From contig JALHMS010000034.1 in the NCBI GenBank assembly GCA_022843925.1, positions 1 through 43,822 of the forward strand: 43,822 bases of DNA, written 5' to 3'. The DNA is from Burkholderiales bacterium. GTDB lineage: Bacteria > Pseudomonadota > Gammaproteobacteria > Burkholderiales > Ga0077523. How positions within the stretch are numbered: the stretch's first letter is position 1; each line of letters starts with the position of its first letter. The notes under the pieces are model-generated. The model saw only the letters and a program-made list of their open reading frames with translations. It was not told where the DNA came from and did no database searches. Of the stretch, positions 7,638-15,514 are shown one piece after another. A program made the translations under genes and the position numbers.

Positions 7638-8003
7638 ATGGGCTGGACCTTCGTTCGTCAGACGCGCGATCAGTTGATCCGCGAGCTGCTCGCTCCGCAG
7701 GCGTCCGAACGCGCTTGCTGCGAAGTCATCGACCACACGCTGGACGGCGACGTTCTGTGGACCGTGGTTCGCGTCACCGCCAGGCAGGCGGGCGTCATGG
7801 GCCTCGCGGCCGGTGAGTCCGTCTGCTACATCGGCTGCAATCTGCTGGAAAGCTCGGGCGGCGATTGGGGCTACAAGTCCCTCGATGAGTCCGTGCATCC
7901 GTACTACTACTCGTGCCCGCTGCGCTATCTCGACATGGCGCCGGTGCAAAGCTCCGAGTGGCGCGAGCGGGTTCACCGCTTTCACGCGGGACGCGCTGTC
8001 TAG
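7638..8003 (+). CDS. Conserved ICE protein, probable DUF6927
   Basis: A 121-residue soluble protein starting MGWTFVRQTRDQLIRELL, a start I associate with the DUF6927 family; this assignment is from memory. It contains a cysteine pair (ERACCEVID), a beta-rich middle with LDGDVLWTVVRVTA and a YYYSCPLRYLDMAP segment. No known catalytic motif is seen. The start is supported by AAGGAG six bases upstream. It follows DUF3275 after a hairpin leader and precedes another unknown gene with the same kind of leader. Confidence 0.78.
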   Translation: MGWTFVRQTRDQLIRELLAPQASERACCEVIDHTLDGDVLWTVVRVTARQAGVMGLAAGESVCYIGCNLLESSGGDWGYKSLDESVHPYYYSCPLRYLDMAPVQSSEWRERVHRFHAGRAV

Positions 8004-8034
8004 CGGCACGCATCTTCCTTCACCCAACCGGGGC

Positions 8035-8073
8035 GAGCACGGCCCCGCGGGCTGTGGTTGCTCCTTCTTTTCC
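8035..8073 (+). terminator. Terminator-like hairpin before a gene
   Basis: GAGCA/TGCTC (8035-8039 with 8059-8063) encloses a GC-rich internal stem and is followed by CTTCTTTTCC. AAGAGGA and the next ATG at 8088 follow directly. Confidence 0.5.
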
Positions 8074-8087
8074 AAGAGGACATCACC

Positions 8088-8738
8088 ATGCCTGCACCTT
8101 CTTCCGCGAAACCGCTGTACCGCATCGACGAATGCCCCGACCTCATGGCCGACGGTTGCGTCGGTGACGAGCAGGGCAATCTCGTCTTTCTCTCGATCTG
8201 GGCGCGCGACACCGCCGTTCAGGAGTTCCTCGCCCGCCTGACCCTCGGCCGGGATGAACAGGGACTGGATCAGTTCCACGTCATCACCGAGCAGGGCGCA
8301 TCCATCCCGGTCTTCGTCGGCAACGTCGAGAACCTGGAAAAGCGCATCACCCGCGCCTATCGGCGAACGCTGTTCGGTTCGCTGACGAGTGTGTGGCTGT
8401 TCGATCGTCGCTGCGTGAAGCCAGACAAGGCCAACGCCAGCGCGCTGGCGCTTCTGCCCAGGGATTCCGCTCACCGGCTCGACCGGCTGTGGACGCTGGT
8501 GCAGGACACCTGCCCGCTGCCACTGCTCGACCACTGGCGCGACACCGTGCTGGAGCTGTTGCAGACACGGCGGATGCTGACCGGTCTTCCCTTGGCCCTC
8601 GGGCCGCTGGAAGGCCATCGGCTGGCCCTCGATGTCCCGGCGCTGACGAAGGCGTTGGGCGAGCTGATCCGCAACGGCACCCTCGGCGCCACGCAGTACG
8701 AACTGGCCGCGAACGCACCGCTTCGGCGTGTGGCGTGA
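8088..8738 (+). CDS. Conserved ICE protein, unknown function
   Basis: A 216-residue soluble protein. It starts MPAPSSAKPLYRIDECPDLM. The first 110 residues have a beta-rich pattern (GNLVFLSIWARDTAVQEFLARL, then IPVFVGNVENLEKRI). The second half is helical with many leucines (LDHWRDTVLELLQTRRML). There is no signal peptide or membrane span. The start has AGAGGA upstream. It lies between the probable DUF6927 gene and the DUF6094 methyltransferase gene, 65 bp upstream of the latter, so they may share transcripts. Function is not recognised. Confidence 0.78.
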   Translation: MPAPSSAKPLYRIDECPDLMADGCVGDEQGNLVFLSIWARDTAVQEFLARLTLGRDEQGLDQFHVITEQGASIPVFVGNVENLEKRITRAYRRTLFGSLTSVWLFDRRCVKPDKANASALALLPRDSAHRLDRLWTLVQDTCPLPLLDHWRDTVLELLQTRRMLTGLPLALGPLEGHRLALDVPALTKALGELIRNGTLGATQYELAANAPLRRVA

Positions 8739-8803
8739 GCCATCCCCACGGGCATGCGCGCCGCGCGTGCCCGCCTTCCCTCATCCATCACCAGGAGAAA
8801 TCC

Positions 8804-9913
8804 ATGACACTCATGTTTCCGCGCCTGGCGCGCAATTTCATTCGTAACGGCTACTTCCCCACGGATGAACCCACGCTCGAAAGAGCGCTCGCCGCACTGG
8901 CGCCCGCCGACGGGCCGATGTGCATCCTCGATCCCTGCGCCGGCGAAGGCGTGGCGATTGCCGAAGCCGCCCACGCCCTCGGGCGCGAGCAGGTCCAGGC
9001 CTTCGCCGTCGAGTACGACGCCGAGCGTGCCCGCCACGCACGGCAACTGGTCGATCGCTGCATCCACGGTGACCTGATGGACACGCTGATCTCGCGCCAG
9101 TCCTTCGGGCTGCTGTGGCTGAACCCGCCGTATGGCGACCTGAGCAAGGACGTGAACGGCAACATCGGCTATCAGGGCCAGGGCCGTGCGCGGCTGGAAA
9201 AGCTGTTCTATCAGCGCGCGCTGCCGCTGCTGCAGTACGGCGGCGTGCTGATCTTCATCGTGCCGTCCTACGTGCTCGACGCCGAACTGGTCGGATGGCT
9301 GACGCGCCACTTCGCCGACCTGCGCATCTACCGTGCGGTGGAAACGCAGTTCAAGCAGGTGGTGATCTTCGGTCGCAGGATTCGTCAGCGCGACCAGGCA
9401 TCGGATTCGGTCAAGGCCACCCGCGGTCTGCTGCTGCAGATCGGACAGGGCGACGCCGAAGCCGAGGAGCTGCCGCTCGAATGGCCGTTCCTGCCGTACA
9501 CCGTCCCTGCCAGCCCGGCCGAGCCGGAGCACTTCTATCGCGTCACGATGGAGCCCGAGCAGTTCGCCGATGAAGTCGGCCGGCTGCAAGGACTCTGGCC
9601 GGCGCTCGATACGCACCTGGGTGGCGCGCAGCAGTCGCTGCGTCCACCCGCGCGGGCCTTGTCGCACTGGCATCTCGCCCTGGCTCTGGCCGCAGGCGCG
9701 ATCTCCGGCGTGGTGACGTCCAAAAGCGGGCGCGTGCTCGTCGTCAAAGGTGACACCCACAAGGAGAAGACCCTCCAGACGGAATACACCGAGCGCGACG
9801 ACGGCTCCGTGGCCGAGACGCGCATCCTCACCGACAAGTTCGTGCCGGTCATCCGCGCCTGGGACATGACGCCAGGCTCCCCGACACGGGGCGAGGTGCT
9901 GACCATCCGCTGA
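8804..9913 (+). CDS. DUF6094-type SAM-dependent methyltransferase
   Basis: A 369-residue Rossmann-fold methyltransferase. Motif I is CILDPCAGEGVAIAEA near residue 40. The catalytic motif IV is NPPYGD near residue 107, typical of N6-adenine or N4-cytosine type amino-methyltransferases. The N-terminus FIRNGYFPTDEPTLE matches the ICE family that I know as DUF6094. No separate target recognition domain is obvious, so substrate and site specificity are unknown. The start is fixed by AGGAG at 8793-8797. It is encoded with the helicase and DUF3275 proteins, so it may methylate element DNA during maintenance or protect it on entry (inference). Confidence 0.88.
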   Translation: MTLMFPRLARNFIRNGYFPTDEPTLERALAALAPADGPMCILDPCAGEGVAIAEAAHALGREQVQAFAVEYDAERARHARQLVDRCIHGDLMDTLISRQSFGLLWLNPPYGDLSKDVNGNIGYQGQGRARLEKLFYQRALPLLQYGGVLIFIVPSYVLDAELVGWLTRHFADLRIYRAVETQFKQVVIFGRRIRQRDQASDSVKATRGLLLQIGQGDAEAEELPLEWPFLPYTVPASPAEPEHFYRVTMEPEQFADEVGRLQGLWPALDTHLGGAQQSLRPPARALSHWHLALALAAGAISGVVTSKSGRVLVVKGDTHKEKTLQTEYTERDDGSVAETRILTDKFVPVIRAWDMTPGSPTRGEVLTIR

Positions 9914-10014
9914 TCGCTGTTCCCTGACGGTTCGCCGTCGCTTTCATCCACCCACCGGGGTCATGTCGCCCCGAAGGGGTGCCGTGGCCCTCTTTTCCGA
10001 AAGGAGAAACCACC

Positions 10015-10320
10015 ATGGCACTCGAAGTCCTCGACCTCGCGTCACAAGCACGCTTTTCGGCCGGGCAGGTGGTCATGACCACCGGTGTCGACGAACTGGT
10101 CCGCCAGGGCCGGCTCGACCCCGTGCCGTACCTGCGCCGCCATCTTCATGGCGACTGGGGCGACCTCGACGAAGGTGACCGACGTCTGAACGATGTCGCG
10201 TTGCAGTCCGGCGAGGATCGTCTGTTCTCATCCTATTTGGTCGAGCCCGGCCTGAAGCTCTGGATCATCACCGAATGGGATCGCAGCGTCACCACACTGC
10301 TGCTGCCCAGCGAATACTGA
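10015..10320 (+). CDS. Small ICE/plasmid-related protein
   Basis: A 101-residue protein: MALEVLDLASQARFSAGQVVMTTGVDELV, then a helical RQGRLDPVPYLRRHLHGDWGDLDEGD segment and a beta-rich end (GLKLWIITEWDRSVTTLLLP). It resembles small plasmid-related proteins often encoded beside ICE helicases; they have no assigned function. The start is set by AAAGGAG at 10000-10006, eight bases before ATG. It lies 99 bp before the helicase gene and is probably expressed with it. Confidence 0.78.
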   Translation: MALEVLDLASQARFSAGQVVMTTGVDELVRQGRLDPVPYLRRHLHGDWGDLDEGDRRLNDVALQSGEDRLFSSYLVEPGLKLWIITEWDRSVTTLLLPSEY

Positions 10321-10362
10321 TCCGCATCCAGCGGTCTCGCGCCGCTTCTTTCTTCCCACCCA

Positions 10363-10409
10363 GGGGCATGTCACCGCCCCGTGGGGGAGGTGCATGCCCC
10401 ATTGCTTTG
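10363..10409 (+). promoter_or_regulatory. Long hairpin in the helicase leader
   Basis: GGGGCATG pairs with CATGCCCC (10363-10370 with 10393-10400) around an inner CCCC/GGGG pair, followed by ATTGCTTTGGAG, which contains the ribosome binding site. The layout repeats that of other leaders in the module, with a weaker T tract. Confidence 0.5.
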
Positions 10410-10419
10410 GAGCATCACC

Positions 10420-12693
10420 ATGTCCCTCGATCTCGAAACTGTTCCCGAAACCGCTGTGCAGGGCGACCTGCTCGAAGCGGCCGCTTCACCTCTCACGCTC
10501 AGCCTGCAGGACTTCGTATCGGAGTTCGGCGACGAGCTGCTCGATTCGCTCAACCGCGCCAATCCGCCGGTCTACACCGGCCAGGTGCGGGTGCATCGGC
10601 AACTGATCCTCGCCGCGCTCAAGCGCAAGCTGTTCCCGGCGCAAGCCGATGTGGTCCACGCCGTCACCGAGCTGTTGGTCGATCGCGGCGAACGCGCCGC
10701 GATCGTCAACGGCGAGATGGGCTGCGGCAAGACGACGGTGGGTATTGCCACCGCCGCCGTGCTCAACGCCGAAGGCTACCGCCGCACCCTGGTGCTCTCG
10801 CCACCCCACCTGGTCTACAAGTGGCGGCGCGAAATCCAGGAGACGGTTGCCGGTGCCAAGGTCTGGGTGCTCAATGGCCCGGACACGCTGGTCAAGCTGC
10901 TGAAACTGCGCGAGCAGTTGGGCGTGCCGGCGCAGGGCCAGGAGTTCTTCGTCCTCGGCCGCGTGCGGATGCGGATGGGGTTCCACTGGAAACCTGTCTT
11001 CGTTCGCCGGCGCACGCCTCACGGCGACGTGGGGGCCTGCCCGGCTTGCGGGCACGTCATCACCGACCTCGACGGCGAGCCGATCAACCCGGTCGAACTC
11101 GAAGCCGAGGAGTCCCGCCGCAAGTGCAGCCACTGCCGTGCACCGCTGTGGTCGTTGGTCCGTCCGAGAGGCCTGTCCGCCAGCGACCAGTCCTCGACCG
11201 TGCTCAAGGCACTGAAGCGTATTCCAACCATCGGGGAAGTCACCGCGCAGAAGCTGATGCAGAAGTTCGGTGACGCCTTCCTCGCGTCGATGCTCGGGGA
11301 CAACATCCACGAGTTCATCAACCTGATGGATGGCAACGGCGAGCTGGTCTTCTCGGACCGGCAAGCCCATCGCATGGAACGTGCGATGGCCAACATGGAG
11401 TTCGGCTTCGGCGAGGGCGGCTACCAGCCGTCCGAGTTCATCAAGAGGCAACTTCCCCAAGGCACGTTCGACCTGCTCATCGCCGACGAGGCGCACGAGT
11501 ACAAGAACGGCGGCTCTGCACAGGGCCAGGCCATGGGGGTGTTGGCGGCCAAGGCGCGCAAGACGCTATTGCTCACCGGCACACTGATGGGCGGCTACGG
11601 CGACGACCTGTTCCACCTGCTGTTCCGCGCCCTGCCGGGGCGGATGATCGAAGACGGCTACCGGCCGACGAAGAGCGGCAGCATGACTTCGGCCGCGATG
11701 GCGTTCATGCGCGATCACGGTGTCTTGAAGGACATCTATTCCGAGAGCACCGGCACGGCGCACAAGACGGCCAAGGGCACCAAGGTATCGGTGCGCACGG
11801 TCAAGGCGCCGGGCTTCGGTCCGAAGGGCGTACTGCGTTGCGTCCTGCCGTTCACCGTCTTCCTCAAGTTGAAGGACATCGGCGGCAATGTGCTGCCTCC
11901 CTACGACGAGGAGTTCCGCGAGGTCGCGATGGACACGGCGCAGGCCGCGGCCTACCGCGATCTGGCCGGTCGGCTGACCCAGGAGCTGAAGCAGGCCCTG
12001 GCGAAGCGCGACACGACGCTGCTCGGTGTAGTCCTCAACGTGCTGCTGGCCTGGCCGGACTGCTGCTTCCGGTCGGAGACGGTGGTGCATCCACGCACGC
12101 GAAACACCTTGGCGTTTGTCTCCGCTCAGTTCAACGAGCTGGAGGTGATGCCCAAGGAGCGCGAGCTGATCGAGATCTGCAAGCAGGAGAAGGCAGAAGG
12201 TCGCAAGACCCTGGTCTATTCGGTCTACACCGGCACGCGCGATACCACGTCGCGTTTGAAGGTGCTTCTGGAGCAGGAAGGCTTCAAGGTGGCGGTACTG
12301 CGCGCGAGCGTGGATGCCTCCCGCCGCGAGGACTGGATCGCCGAGCAGTTGGGCCGTGGCATCGACGTACTCATCACCAATCCCGAGCTGGTGAAAACTG
12401 GCCTGGACCTGCTGGAGTTCCCGACTATCGTGTTCCTCCAGTCCGGCTACAACGTGTATTCGTTGCAGCAGGCCGCCCGGCGCTCCTGGCGCATCGGCCA
12501 GAAGCAGCCGGTCAAGGTGATCTACCTCGGCTACGCCAACTCCTCGCAGATGACCTGCCTGGGGTTGATGGCCAGGAAGATCATGGTGTCGCAGAGCACG
12601 TCGGGCGACGTGCCCGAGTCGGGCCTGGATGTTCTGAACCAGGATGGTGATTCCGTCGAGGTCGCCCTGGCCCGGCAGCTTGTCACGGTCTGA
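10420..12693 (+). CDS. SNF2/DEAH-like helicase of the ICE
   Basis: A 757-residue superfamily 2 helicase or translocase. Walker A is GEMGCGKTT near residue 100, the DEAH motif DEAHEYKNGG is near 355, and motif III is LLTGTLMGG near 383. The C-terminal lobe ends in QQAARRSWRIGQKQPVKV, the SNF2-type motif VI. Between the first motifs, four cysteines (CPACGH and CSHCRAP, residues about 207-243) form a likely zinc-binding insertion. ATP-driven DNA translocation is expected; the role in the ICE life cycle is unknown. The start has TTTGGAG upstream. A double terminator follows and closes the maintenance module. Confidence 0.9.
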   Translation: MSLDLETVPETAVQGDLLEAAASPLTLSLQDFVSEFGDELLDSLNRANPPVYTGQVRVHRQLILAALKRKLFPAQADVVHAVTELLVDRGERAAIVNGEMGCGKTTVGIATAAVLNAEGYRRTLVLSPPHLVYKWRREIQETVAGAKVWVLNGPDTLVKLLKLREQLGVPAQGQEFFVLGRVRMRMGFHWKPVFVRRRTPHGDVGACPACGHVITDLDGEPINPVELEAEESRRKCSHCRAPLWSLVRPRGLSASDQSSTVLKALKRIPTIGEVTAQKLMQKFGDAFLASMLGDNIHEFINLMDGNGELVFSDRQAHRMERAMANMEFGFGEGGYQPSEFIKRQLPQGTFDLLIADEAHEYKNGGSAQGQAMGVLAAKARKTLLLTGTLMGGYGDDLFHLLFRALPGRMIEDGYRPTKSGSMTSAAMAFMRDHGVLKDIYSESTGTAHKTAKGTKVSVRTVKAPGFGPKGVLRCVLPFTVFLKLKDIGGNVLPPYDEEFREVAMDTAQAAAYRDLAGRLTQELKQALAKRDTTLLGVVLNVLLAWPDCCFRSETVVHPRTRNTLAFVSAQFNELEVMPKERELIEICKQEKAEGRKTLVYSVYTGTRDTTSRLKVLLEQEGFKVAVLRASVDASRREDWIAEQLGRGIDVLITNPELVKTGLDLLEFPTIVFLQSGYNVYSLQQAARRSWRIGQKQPVKVIYLGYANSSQMTCLGLMARKIMVSQSTSGDVPESGLDVLNQDGDSVEVALARQLVTV

Positions 12694-12706
12694 TCCATGT
12701 GCCCAT

Positions 12707-12740
12707 GCCGGTGGCCCCTCGGGGTCGCCGGCTTCTTTCC
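12707..12740 (+). terminator. First of two tandem terminators
   Basis: GCCGG/CCGGC outer stem (12707-12711 with 12728-12732) encloses CCCC/GGGG, followed by TTCTTTCC. It starts 13 bases after the helicase stop codon. Confidence 0.6.
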
Positions 12741-12764
12741 ACGGCCCTTAGGGGCCGTTTTTCT
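12741..12764 (+). terminator. Second tandem terminator
   Basis: ACGGCCC, loop TTAG, GGGCCGT is followed by TTTTCTT: a near ideal Rho-independent terminator. Together with the previous one it insulates the transfer operon from the maintenance module. Confidence 0.85.
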
Positions 12765-12780
12765 TGGGCGTATGACAGTC

Positions 12781-12801
12781 CATGGCGACTGCCCCGCCAT
12801 G
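12781..12801. promoter_or_regulatory. Palindrome ahead of the transfer operon
   Basis: CATGGCG, 7-base spacer, CGCCATG (12781-12787 with 12795-12801) is a perfect dyad about 90 bases before the first transfer gene. It could be an operator or a leader hairpin; no clear promoter boxes were found around it. Confidence 0.35.
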
Positions 12802-12892
12802 TATTCGGGCGGGCGCCAGTGCGTTTTGTTTGCTGCCCGCAGGCCAAGCGGCGGCGATGGTGAGCGCTCCGTGTTCCAGGGAAGCGCCCTCC

Positions 12893-13462
12893 ATGCAACC
12901 ATCTATCCGCGCTGTTCACCGCCTGGCCCTCGTCGCTGGCTTGCTGGCCGGCAGCCTGTTGGCCGCCGGCTGCGCCACGACCGCCGCGCCGTCTGCGCCA
13001 GCGGTGCCGGCTGCATCGCCAACCGCCGTCGCGCCGGAGCCGGGTTTCGTTCCGGTGGCCCGCTACGGCCGCTACACCCTGGTCGAGCTGGTGCCGGAAC
13101 CTGCGCAGCGTGATCTCTTGCAGCAGGCGGTGGAAGTCTCGATTCCGCCCATGCTCGATGCCAGCGTGGGCGATGCCATGCGCCACGTGTTGCTGCGCTC
13201 CGGCTATCGGCTCTGCGATGCGGCCGAGGCCGCCACCCTCTACGCGCTGCCGCTGCCTGCCGCACACCTGCGCCTGGGTCCGCTGATGCTGCGCGATGCC
13301 TTGCTGACCCTTGCCGGCCCTGCCTGGGAGCTGTCGGTCGATGACTTGAGCCGCCAGGTCTGCTTCAGCCGGCACGGTGCTCCCACCTTCCTTTCCGCCA
13401 ACCCGCCCGGCACCGCCACGCCCGTGCCGGACGCCGGCCGGCCCGAGGAGATGCAGCCATGA
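12893..13462 (+). CDS. pilL: PilL N-terminal domain lipoprotein (TIGR03748-like)
   Basis: A 189-residue lipoprotein of the ICE transfer operon. A signal peptide with lipobox LLAAGC near residue 24 is followed by a Pro/Ala linker. The domain FVPVARYGRYTLVELVPEPAQRDLLQQ and a secretin-like region (MLDASVGDAMRHVLLRSGYRL) match the PilL N-terminal family. Its role is in the mating pore or type IV pilus at the outer membrane. The ATG at 12893 directly precedes the signal peptide; an earlier in-frame ATG at 12857 would add 12 residues and is less likely. It overlaps the next gene by ATGA. Confidence 0.85.
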   Translation: MQPSIRAVHRLALVAGLLAGSLLAAGCATTAAPSAPAVPAASPTAVAPEPGFVPVARYGRYTLVELVPEPAQRDLLQQAVEVSIPPMLDASVGDAMRHVLLRSGYRLCDAAEAATLYALPLPAAHLRLGPLMLRDALLTLAGPAWELSVDDLSRQVCFSRHGAPTFLSANPPGTATPVPDAGRPEEMQP

Positions 13463-14106
13463 CCCTTCCCCAAGCGCCAGCCGAGCGCAATTCCCGCAGG
13501 CGCTGGCTCAAGGTCGCCGCGGCCTTCTGGCTGCTGCTCATCAGTGCCGTGGCACTCATCAACAGCGTCGGCCTGTCGCGGCTCGCCGAACAGACCCAGG
13601 GCAGCACACAGGATGCGCAGGTCAATGCGCTGGGCCTGCGCGTGGCCGATCTCGAACAACAGGCCGATGCGGACAAGCGCCGGCCGGCGCCGATCAGCCA
13701 GGCCGAATTCGCCACCGCGCGGCAGGCGCTGGACGAGCGGATGACGCGCCTCGAAGAGGCCGACGAGACGAGGGCCTTGGCCGTCGACCTGCAGACGCTG
13801 CAGGCGCGCGTGAGCGGAATCGAAACCCGCCTGGAGAAGACCCGGCAGGTGGCATCCGCCGCTCGCGCGCGCGCTCCGGTTGCGACGAAGCCCAAGGTGC
13901 CGGAGCCGCCGTTCCGGGTGCTCGGCGTGGAGCTGCGGGGAGGCGAGCGCTTTCTGTCGATCACCTCCACCGCCGCGGCCTCGCTCGCGGGCGCCCGGCT
14001 GCTGCGTGAGGGCGATGCCGAGGGCGGCTGGCAACTGCAGTCCATCGAGGCGCAGGCGGGCGTGTTCCAGGTGAACGGCCAGACGCAGCGCATCGCGGTG
14101 CCGTAG
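13459..14106 (+). CDS. Inner membrane protein of the transfer operon
   Basis: A 215-residue protein with one N-terminal membrane segment (residues about 18-38, VAAAFWLLLISAVALI) preceded by a basic cytoplasmic stretch. A periplasmic coiled-coil region follows (residues about 45-130, LRVADLEQQADADKRR) and then a beta-rich C-terminal domain (FRVLGVELRGGERFLSIT). It overlaps the previous stop codon by ATGA. It occupies the place between PilL and TIGR03759 genes where these ICEs encode a conserved protein without a name. A structural role in the envelope is likely; nothing more is seen. Confidence 0.82.
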   Translation: MTLPQAPAERNSRRRWLKVAAAFWLLLISAVALINSVGLSRLAEQTQGSTQDAQVNALGLRVADLEQQADADKRRPAPISQAEFATARQALDERMTRLEEADETRALAVDLQTLQARVSGIETRLEKTRQVASAARARAPVATKPKVPEPPFRVLGVELRGGERFLSITSTAAASLAGARLLREGDAEGGWQLQSIEAQAGVFQVNGQTQRIAVP

Positions 14107-14115
14107 GAGGTGTCA

Positions 14116-14192
14116 TGACCCCCACGCTCACTTCGTTCGCTGCCCCCCGAGGGGGCTTCAGCCTCCTTGAGGCGGCTCGGCGGAGGCTGACC
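14116..14192. repeat. Burkholderiales-type palindromic repeat inserted at a gene start
   Basis: The block 14121-14187 has the CACTTCGTTCGCTG-CCCCCC-GAGGGGGC layout of short palindromic repeats common in Burkholderiales genomes. It includes the GCCCCC/GGGGGC hairpin (14142-14156) and GCCTC/GAGGC. It is flanked by TGACC at 14116-14120 and 14188-14192, a likely 5-bp target duplication. The insertion is 72 bp, so the downstream frame is kept. Confidence 0.6.
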
Positions 14193-14912
14193 ATGATCCT
14201 GCGGTCGTTGCTCGCTGCCGTCGTCCTGTTCGCCGCCTTCGGCGCATCCGCCCAGCCGGCCCCGGTGACGAACTCGCGCATGGTGCCCGCCCAGGTGCAG
14301 CCGGGCGCCGATGCCGCGCTCGACGAGAGACAGGCGCGGGAGTGGGGGCTTCGCTCCGAGGAGTGGGCACGTTACCGGCAACTGATGCAGGGGCCGCTCG
14401 GGGTCTATTCGCCCCAGCTCGATCCGCTCACGGCGCTGGGCATCGAGGCCCGCAGCGAGGAGGAGCGCAGGCGCTACGCCGAGCTGCAGGTGCAGGCCGA
14501 GGCTCGGCGCGTCGGCAAGACGCTGGCCTACCAGCGGGCCTACGACGCGGCGTGGCAGCGCCTGTTTCCCGGCCAGCCGCGCGTGAGCCTGCCCGGCGCC
14601 AAGGCGCAGGGTGCCGGCAACACCGGCTCCGGGCGCCTGGCGGTCTTCGTCAAGGCCGACTGCACACCGTGCGCCCAGCGCGTGCAGCAGTTGCAGGCGG
14701 CCGGCACGGCCTTCGACCTCTACATGGTCGGCAGCCGTCAGGACGACGCGCGCATCCGGCAGTGGGCCACCCAGGCGGGCATCGACCCGGCCAGGGTGCG
14801 CGCCCGCACCATCACGCTCAACCACGATGCGGGGCGCTGGCTGTCGCTCGGCCTGCCCGGCGATCTGCCGGCCGTAGTGCGCGAGGTGAACGGCCAATGG
14901 CAGCGGCAATAG
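14193..14912 (+). CDS. TIGR03759 family ICE transfer protein
   Basis: A 239-residue periplasmic protein with a signal peptide (MILRSLLAAVVLFAAFGASA, cleavage near residue 20). The mature part has the conserved REWGLRSEEWARYRQLMQGPLG segment. The C-terminal half looks thioredoxin-like (VFVKADCTPCAQRVQQL, a CTPC motif), so a thiol function in pore assembly is possible. I chose ATG 14193, with CGGAGG upstream and directly before the signal peptide. An in-frame ATG at 14115 has the better AGGAGG and would add 26 residues, mostly encoded by the inserted repeat. The ancestral start was probably the 14115 codon followed at once by the signal peptide. Confidence 0.88.
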   Translation: MILRSLLAAVVLFAAFGASAQPAPVTNSRMVPAQVQPGADAALDERQAREWGLRSEEWARYRQLMQGPLGVYSPQLDPLTALGIEARSEEERRRYAELQVQAEARRVGKTLAYQRAYDAAWQRLFPGQPRVSLPGAKAQGAGNTGSGRLAVFVKADCTPCAQRVQQLQAAGTAFDLYMVGSRQDDARIRQWATQAGIDPARVRARTITLNHDAGRWLSLGLPGDLPAVVREVNGQWQRQ

Positions 14913-15514
14913 GTGCTCCGGGCCGGGAGCGTCGGCCATCCCGCGCCATCCGCTGCGCCAGCGCCGCGCTGCTTCTTGCCACCGGCGGCTGGGCGTTGGC
15001 CGCCCTGGGGCGGGAAGCACCGCCGCCGGCCTATCAACTGGCGGCGCATCGTGCAGACGTGCCGGCGGCGGTGCTGTACGCGGTGGCCTTGCAGGAGAGC
15101 GGCGCCATGCTGCGCGGGCGCCTGATCCCCTGGCCGTGGACGCTCAACGTCGCCGGCACGCCACAGCGCTACGCCACCCGCGCCGAGGCCTGCGCGGGGT
15201 TGCGCCGGGCACTCGCCCGCACGCCGGCCAATCGCATCGACGCCGGCCTCGGCCAGGTCAATCTCGGCTACCACACGCATCGCTACACGCAGCCCTGCGA
15301 GCTGCTGGACCCGTACCGCAACCTCGCCGTCGCTGCGGAAATCCTGCGCGAACAGCACACGCCGGGCGAGGACTGGCTGCTTGCCATCGGCCGCTATCAC
15401 CGGCCCGCCGGCGGAGCACCCGCGGCGCGCTACCGGCGCAGTGTGCATCGGCACCTGACCCGCGTGCTCGACGCCGGCGTTCCCGTTCCAACCCTCCAGG
15501 CCACCACGCCATGA
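14897..15514 (+). CDS. Lytic transglycosylase of the transfer system
   Basis: A 205-residue lysozyme-like (SLT) protein that opens peptidoglycan for the mating pore. An N-terminal hydrophobic segment (CASAALLLATGGWALAALG) exports or anchors it. The catalytic glutamate lies in ALQESGA, followed by the family motif AGLGQVNLGYH and the helix PYRNLAVAAEIL. The ATG at 14897 overlaps the end of the upstream gene by 16 bp, and the stop overlaps the next gene by ATGA, typical of tight translational coupling in this operon. Confidence 0.9.
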   Translation: MAAAIGAPGRERRPSRAIRCASAALLLATGGWALAALGREAPPPAYQLAAHRADVPAAVLYAVALQESGAMLRGRLIPWPWTLNVAGTPQRYATRAEACAGLRRALARTPANRIDAGLGQVNLGYHTHRYTQPCELLDPYRNLAVAAEILREQHTPGEDWLLAIGRYHRPAGGAPAARYRRSVHRHLTRVLDAGVPVPTLQATTP

